Assembly (NCBI GenBank): GCA_946188155.1
Contig: CAMHUC010000011.1
Span: 1-64,000 of the forward strand
Reading direction: 5' to 3'
DNA: 64,000 nucleotides
Source of the DNA: an uncultured bacterium
Lineage (GTDB): Bacteria; Bacteroidota; Bacteroidia; Bacteroidales; Bacteroidaceae
Below the pieces are notes generated by a model. It was not told the origin of the DNA. It searched no databases and worked only from the letters and a program-made list of their open reading frames with translations. The position numbers and the translations under genes are program-made. This document shows, piece by piece, positions 59,402 to 64,000 of this stretch. Position 1 is the first letter of the stretch. Each line of letters begins with the position of its first letter.

Positions 59402-60214
59402 ATGGTGAAGAGATTATTATTGATACTGATAGCCGTACACTGCTCGCTGCTTAATGCCTCGGCGCAGTGCGGCATAGAGAACACGGCCTTCAAGTCGGGC
59501 GAGGTGCTCGACTACACGCTCCACTTCAACTGGAAGTTCATCTGGATGAAGGTGGGAACGGCCACGATGGAGACCCAAATGACCAAGTTCGAGGGCAAGG
59601 ATGCCTGGAAGTCGTACCTCATCACAAGGGGCAACCCGAAGCTCGACAAGTACTTCGTCATGCGCGACACGCTGCTCTCCTACTGCAACCCCGACCTGTC
59701 GCCGCTCTACTTCCGCAAGGGAGCCCGCGAGAGCAGCCGCTACTATGTGGACGAGATATGGTACTCATATCCTCACGGCAACTGCCAGCTGAAGAAGCAC
59801 GCCATCACCTCCAGCGGCGAGCATCTCTGGAAAACCAGCACCTATAAGAACTGCATCTACGACATGATGTCCATCTTCCTCCGTGCCCGCAACTTCGACG
59901 CCTCGAAGATGAAGAAGGGCGACGTCATACCCATGCCCGTCAGCGATGCCAGCAGCCTGTCGAACTCCTTCCTCTACTACCGGGGCAAGGAGAACTTCAA
60001 GATGGACAGCACGAAGGAGAAGTTCCGCTGCCTGGTGTTCTCCTTCTATGAGAACGACGGTGGAAAGAGCCGCGAACTGATACGCTTCTACGTCACCGAC
60101 GACCAGAACCACATCCCCGTGCGCCTGGATATGTTCCTCAACTTCGGCTCGGCCAAGGCCTTCCTGAACAGCTACCGTGGCGTGCGCTCACCGATGACGT
60201 CGAAGGTCAAGTAA
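59402..60214 (+). CDS. DUF3108-family exported protein
   Basis: 270 residues, signal peptide (LLLILIAVHCSLLNASAQ). FKSGEVLDYTLHFNWKFIWM, KVGTATMETQ and LITRGNPKLDKYFVMRDTL match DUF3108, a beta-rich periplasmic family. 61 bp after the Ig-like lipoprotein gene and in the same direction; often found beside it in related genomes. Ends RSPMTSKVK. Confidence 0.85.
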   Translation: MVKRLLLILIAVHCSLLNASAQCGIENTAFKSGEVLDYTLHFNWKFIWMKVGTATMETQMTKFEGKDAWKSYLITRGNPKLDKYFVMRDTLLSYCNPDLSPLYFRKGARESSRYYVDEIWYSYPHGNCQLKKHAITSSGEHLWKTSTYKNCIYDMMSIFLRARNFDASKMKKGDVIPMPVSDASSLSNSFLYYRGKENFKMDSTKEKFRCLVFSFYENDGGKSRELIRFYVTDDQNHIPVRLDMFLNFGSAKAFLNSYRGVRSPMTSKVK

Positions 60215-60314
60215 AAGGGGGGGTAATCCAAGCTTCATTGTCAGTAGCGAGGTCATCTGGACGCGCAACAGCTCCCGTATGGACTGTCAGGTCTCACACA
60301 GATAACTCGTAAAT

Positions 60315-61964
60315 ATGATAAACGCCCGTATCAGTCGCATTCCCCTGCTCGTCGCAGCTGTCGTGCTGCTTGTTGCATGTGCTGCCGACGGCAGCGATAT
60401 GCGACAGCAGCTCTCTGTGCTGGAAGAACGTAACCATTCGGGCGAGCAAATGCTTAATGACTCCCTGGCTGAGCAGCTTGTCGACTATTTCGACCGCCAC
60501 GGCACGGCCAACGAGCGGATGCGTGCCCGCTATATCCTGGGCCGCACATACTTTGATATGGGCGAGTTGCCCCGTGCTCTCGAGACCTACTACACAGCCT
60601 GCGAATGTGCCGACACTATGGCTGCGGACTGTGACCACAAGACACTTAGCCGCATTCACGCTCAGAGTGCCAGAATCTTTAACCTTCAGGTTCAGCCAAG
60701 AAGCCACTTATTAGAATTACGTCAAGCAATGCGTCATGCTCGGTTAGCCAACGACACGATACAATATATAGAATGCTATTCTCAACAAGCTGACGGGTAT
60801 AGGCAACTGCACCAAATTGACTCAGCTATAATTGTTGGAGAAAAGGCTGTGCAAATGTATTATAGGATAGGAAGAAAAGAGCGAGGAGCAGCTAAACTTG
60901 GCCCAATGATATTGCCGTTGGTTGAAAAACACGATGTGATAAAGGCCAGGGACTATGTGTCAATTTATGAAAGAGAATCGGGGTTCTTTGATAAACAAGG
61001 CAATATAGAGCAAGGTCGCGAAATCTATTACTATATTAAAGGACAGTATTATTTGTCTGTCTATCAGGTTGATTCGGCCGAGTACCTGTTTCGTAAGGAA
61101 CTCCGCTTAGGGAAGGATCTTAATAATCAAATAGCAGGGACAAAAGGTCTTCAAGAGGTATATGCCTATCTTGGAATACCAGACTCCATCGTTAAGTACG
61201 CTTCACTCGGCTATGTATTGAACGATTCTGCTTATTCGCTCTCAGAGATGGAGAATATTCAGCGACTAAGTGCTTCATACAATTATGAACATAACAAAAG
61301 TCTTGCCATCAAGGAACACCATCGTGCAGAGCAAGCATTTTTGCTGACAGCTTTCACAACGACATTTTTACTAACTATCATCTTGTTAGGACTCTACCTT
61401 TTTTCTGCCTATAAGCGTAGAAAAAATCTGGAAGTATTGCGCTACCAAAAGGATAAACTTGACCTGGAAGCTGCAAAGGCAGAATTGGAGTATCTTCGTT
61501 CTGCCGACCAAGAAGCTACAGCGGAACAGATCTCTGCAAAAGATGAAGAGATTGCGTATCTTGAACACAAATTGCAGGAAGCTCGTCAGATTTATGAAAG
61601 GCATATTGCCAAACTTGAAAGCAGGATAGATAATCATCCGCTGATAGAAATTTTAAAAAACAAAGCAAATGGTAATCCTTCAGAAGAGGCATCCCTTGAT
61701 GACCTTCGTCAGTTGACTTCATTGGTTAATGAATTGATACCCTCATTCTATACAACCTTTCATCAACTGCACTACTCACTTAACCCAACTGAATACAGAG
61801 TATGTATGTTAGTCCGTGTTCATTTCAGACCTTCTGAGATAAGCCGTTTGACAGGAATGAGCGATGCACACGTGGCTAACATGAAAAAACGAATTCTCCG
61901 CAAGTTATTTAATGTTGAGGGAACTCCAAAAGATTTGGATTCTCGTGTTTTGGGTATAAAATGA
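60315..61964 (+). CDS. TPR membrane regulator with C-terminal LuxR-like HTH
   Basis: 549 residues. Signal or anchor (LLVAAVVLLVACAAD), TPR-like helices (about 60-330: YILGRTYFDMGELPRALETY, YIECYSQQADGYRQLHQID), TM helix (about 340-362, LLTAFTTTFLLTIILLGLYL), coiled coil (370-440) and a C-terminal helix-turn-helix (NPTEYRVCMLVRVHFRPSEI, SRLTGMSDAHVANMKKRILR). This plan is common in Bacteroidetes as one-component membrane regulators. The first ~375 nt are GC-rich like the neighbours, but from about 60,690 the DNA becomes clearly AT-rich, suggesting a chimeric gene. Confidence 0.85.
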   Translation: MINARISRIPLLVAAVVLLVACAADGSDMRQQLSVLEERNHSGEQMLNDSLAEQLVDYFDRHGTANERMRARYILGRTYFDMGELPRALETYYTACECADTMAADCDHKTLSRIHAQSARIFNLQVQPRSHLLELRQAMRHARLANDTIQYIECYSQQADGYRQLHQIDSAIIVGEKAVQMYYRIGRKERGAAKLGPMILPLVEKHDVIKARDYVSIYERESGFFDKQGNIEQGREIYYYIKGQYYLSVYQVDSAEYLFRKELRLGKDLNNQIAGTKGLQEVYAYLGIPDSIVKYASLGYVLNDSAYSLSEMENIQRLSASYNYEHNKSLAIKEHHRAEQAFLLTAFTTTFLLTIILLGLYLFSAYKRRKNLEVLRYQKDKLDLEAAKAELEYLRSADQEATAEQISAKDEEIAYLEHKLQEARQIYERHIAKLESRIDNHPLIEILKNKANGNPSEEASLDDLRQLTSLVNELIPSFYTTFHQLHYSLNPTEYRVCMLVRVHFRPSEISRLTGMSDAHVANMKKRILRKLFNVEGTPKDLDSRVLGIK

Positions 61965-62037
61965 CCTTAAATATCCTTACAGTCAGTTGTAAAAAGTTAG
62001 TTTGTAAGGAAGAGTAAGGTGTTCTTTGTCTCTTTTT

Positions 62038-62069
62038 TTTGTGCGAAAAGAAGAATATTTCTAATTTTG
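62038..62069 (+). promoter_or_regulatory. Promoter of small ORF / lipoprotein
   Basis: TTTG (62038-62041) and TAATTTTG (62062-62069), 20 bp apart. Confidence 0.78.
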
Positions 62070-62110
62070 CGCTGTAAATTTATTGATTTAACAATTTCAA
62101 AGGTAACGTT

Positions 62111-62245
62111 ATGAAGCACTTTTTATTTTTATTTTTCTTTTTGTTTGGAGGAGCATATTTCTCTAAAGTTATGGGGGGAGTGTCGGATATTGTTTGGAGA
62201 CGGCAACATTTACTAAATAGAAAAGGCGATAGAAATGAATACTAA
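62111..62245 (+). CDS. 44-residue hydrophobic peptide
   Basis: ATG 62111 gives MKHFLFLFFFLFGGAYFSKV and ends LNRKGDRNEY. A phenylalanine-rich N-terminal segment could be a membrane anchor; the tail is basic. It follows a strong promoter by 41 bp, and its stop lies 11 nt inside the next gene, so it may couple translation of the lipoprotein. Could also be a leader peptide. Confidence 0.5.
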   Translation: MKHFLFLFFFLFGGAYFSKVMGGVSDIVWRRQHLLNRKGDRNEY

Positions 62246-62951
62246 AATTTGCGTTTTGGTACTGGCGGCGGTTTTGCCGCTATGCTTCGCGTCCTGCGAC
62301 AACGAGAATGGCGAGGGGGGTGGAGATCAGACATTGATAATGACCCCTGAGATGCTTGTTAAGTTTGTTTCTGCTACAGGCAACAACATGGCGGACGGTC
62401 TTGGTATCTTCGGAAACGACACTAATGATTGTTTTTCTGAGATAACTGCCGATGATGACCTGATGAAGATATCGTGTACCAGAGAGAGCGATGGTAAGGA
62501 GGTATGGGCAGGAGAGAAATTCATGCAGGGAGAGATCGTCTCACTGCAGATTTTCAATTCCTTCTGGTATCGTCCTGCTGCAGGTCATTCCTGCGAAAAT
62601 GAGGGAATCTTATTGTGGTTAGGCTGGGGCGACCTTGTGGCCTCAGACGTATATTGGGACCATTGGGACCGCCCCGAATACTACGATGAGTCTTACACCT
62701 TCAGACTATGGAGTCCACGCTTGTTCGGCAGCGATGAACCTCACACCATCAAGTGGTTCGTACACATCATTCGGAATCACTATGAAGCCTATCGGTGCGA
62801 GGTTGACGGAGTAGAGTTCCCATTCACGGATTCCCCCTCCTACAAGGAATTTATACAGCGATCCATGCCCTATATGAATTACCGTGAAGAACCTCTTCAC
62901 ACTCTCAGCTATTCCGATACCATAGTACCTGTCGTGGTGAGCAACGATTGA
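62235..62951 (+). CDS. Lipoprotein of unknown function
   Basis: 238 residues. Lipobox CFASCDN. The body is acidic and tryptophan-rich (WYRPAAGHSC, LLWLGWGDLV, YWDHWDRPEY, WFVHIIRNHYEAY). No family recognised. Stop lies 16 bp from the convergent aldo/keto reductase stop; no clear terminator between them. Confidence 0.75.
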   Translation: MNTKICVLVLAAVLPLCFASCDNENGEGGGDQTLIMTPEMLVKFVSATGNNMADGLGIFGNDTNDCFSEITADDDLMKISCTRESDGKEVWAGEKFMQGEIVSLQIFNSFWYRPAAGHSCENEGILLWLGWGDLVASDVYWDHWDRPEYYDESYTFRLWSPRLFGSDEPHTIKWFVHIIRNHYEAYRCEVDGVEFPFTDSPSYKEFIQRSMPYMNYREEPLHTLSYSDTIVPVVVSND

Positions 62952-62967
62952 CGGCACAGTCCCCCTA

Positions 62968-63939
62968 TTACAGCTCTTCGTCGAACGGGGCGGCGCTGAC
63001 GCACTTGAGGTTCTTCTCCAGCTGCGCCGTCGAGCTGGCACCGACGAGTACCGAGGTGACTGCCTTCTGATGGAGAATCCAGGCCAGGGCCATCTCGGCC
63101 AGCGTCTCGCCACGACTCTCAGCCACGTCGTTATACTGCTTCAACTTGGCAAGCAGTTCGGGAGTGAGCATCTCTTCCTTGAGGAACTTGCCCTTCGACA
63201 TACGGGAGTCCTTGGGTATGCCATTGAGATAGCGGTCGGTCAGCAGTCCTTGGGCCAGCGGCGAGAAGCTGATGAAGCCCACGCCGGCCTCGGCGCAGAA
63301 GTCGAGGATGCCCTCCTCCTGCGGCTCGCGGTCGAGCATGTTCAGGCGGCCCTGATAGATGAGCAGGGGCACGTCGCGCTCTTTCAGATACTTGTAGGCA
63401 AACTTCGTAGCCTCCAGAGGCCAGCGCGAGATGCCCACGTAGAGGGCCTTGCCCTGGCGCACGATGTCGACCAGTGCCTGGAGCGTCTCCTCGAGCGGTG
63501 TCTCCGGGTCGTAGCGGTGGCTGTAGAACAGGTCTACATAGTCGATCTTCATCCGGCGGAGGCTCTGGTCGAGCGATGCCATCAGGTACTTGCGCGAGCC
63601 CCAGTTGCCGTAGGGGCCGGGCCACATGTCGTAGCCGGCCTTCGATGAGATGAACAGCTCGTCGCGGTAGGGGCGGAAGTCCTCGTCCATCAGCCGCCCC
63701 ATCGTCTCCTCGGCAGAGCCGTAAACGGGGCCGTAGTTGTTGGCTAGGTCGAAGTGGGTGATGCCATGGTCGAAGGCGTAGTGGGTAATTTCGCGACTAC
63801 GCTCGTAGGGGTCCACGCTTCCGAAGTTGTGCCAGAAGCCGAGGCTCACCTTTGGCAGTAACACACCCGAGCGGCCGCAGCGCTCGTATGCCATCCCGTT
63901 ATCGTAGCGGCTCTTGTCCGCAGTATACATTTCCTTCAT
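62968..63939 (-). CDS. Aldo/keto reductase (YghZ/Kv-beta type)
   Basis: 323 residues. NADPH-dependent aldehyde reductase. Catalytic set: Asp in HFDLANNYGPVYGSAEE (with Tyr in the same segment), Lys in LFISSKAGYDMWPGPYGNWG, and His in VDLFYSHRYDPETPLEETL. The GNWGSRKYL sequence and SFSPLAQGLLTDRYL place it with the YghZ/GpmB-like L-glyceraldehyde-3-phosphate reductases. Cofactor-binding end VLVGASSTAQLEKNL. Confidence 0.93.
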   Translation of the reverse strand: MKEMYTADKSRYDNGMAYERCGRSGVLLPKVSLGFWHNFGSVDPYERSREITHYAFDHGITHFDLANNYGPVYGSAEETMGRLMDEDFRPYRDELFISSKAGYDMWPGPYGNWGSRKYLMASLDQSLRRMKIDYVDLFYSHRYDPETPLEETLQALVDIVRQGKALYVGISRWPLEATKFAYKYLKERDVPLLIYQGRLNMLDREPQEEGILDFCAEAGVGFISFSPLAQGLLTDRYLNGIPKDSRMSKGKFLKEEMLTPELLAKLKQYNDVAESRGETLAEMALAWILHQKAVTSVLVGASSTAQLEKNLKCVSAAPFDEEL

Positions 63940-63964
63940 GTTGACTTGCTTTAATAAGATGGTG

Positions 63965-63972
63965 CAAAGTTA
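63965..63972 (-). promoter_or_regulatory. -7 box of aldo/keto reductase gene
   Basis: TAACTTTG on the minus strand, 25 bp before the ATG at 63939. The -33 region is near the window end and shows no clear TTTG. Confidence 0.6.
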
Positions 63973-64000
63973 CGAAAAATAATCGTTACCTGGCTATCCG

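Overview
The window looks like a chromosomal segment from a GC-rich member of Bacteroidales, probably Prevotellaceae. The promoters are of the Bacteroidetes type (a TTTG/TTG box 19-20 bp before TAnnTTTG). Other signs are lipoproteins with LASC/FASC lipoboxes, BACON- and FISUMP-like domains, MACPF and DUF1703-type ATPases, and secreted proteins whose C-termini resemble type IX sorting tags. Housekeeping genes give the backbone: metG (partial), rnhB, the suf genes, nadD, gmk, yicC and a fur family gene. I found no tRNA, rRNA or CRISPR.

Layout. 1-2.3 kb: metG, a composite repeat element, a HAD hydrolase and a Fur regulator. 2.3-13.8 kb: a three-gene partner-switching operon (SpoIIE-type phosphatase fused to an RsbW-like kinase domain, a STAS protein, and a coiled-coil AraC-type protein) occurs twice as a nearly identical 3.4-kb direct repeat. 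The copies bracket an rnhB fragment, an ECF sigma/anti-sigma/secreted-protein operon and an AbiE-type toxin-antitoxin operon. 13.8-26.8 kb: a surface-antigen region with two AAA/PD-(D/E)XK genes, two small beta-barrels, two large lipoproteins with identical N-termini and a BACON-MACPF-FISUMP lipoprotein. 26.9-33.1 kb: rnhB and the suf genes, interrupted by an outer-membrane protein and a metallophosphatase. 33.3-42.9 kb: a long minus-strand run from yicC, gmk and nadD into envelope-modifying membrane proteins. 42.9-48 kb: an operon of serpin, C13-like cysteine protease, secreted protein, and an ECF sigma factor fused through a transmembrane helix to a predicted outer-membrane beta-barrel. 48-52.6 kb: a third AAA/PDDEXK gene, then a FecCD permease, carrier protein and AMP ligase operon. 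52.6-64 kb: a second copy of the composite repeat, a GH3 glucosidase, an auxin-GH3-type protein, an Ig-like lipoprotein, a DUF3108 protein, a TPR/HTH regulator, a tiny ORF with a lipoprotein, and an aldo/keto reductase.

The strongest leads are four. (1) The one-polypeptide sigma factor/beta-barrel at the end of a serpin-protease operon. (2) A composite intergenic element seen twice: a long hairpin beside seven units spaced at exactly 21 bp. (3) Short tandem repeats (7-9 bp units) and G-rich blocks inserted in frame in many unrelated genes, including sufS, nadD and gmk. (4) The MACPF locus with duplicated candidate receptor or immunity proteins.
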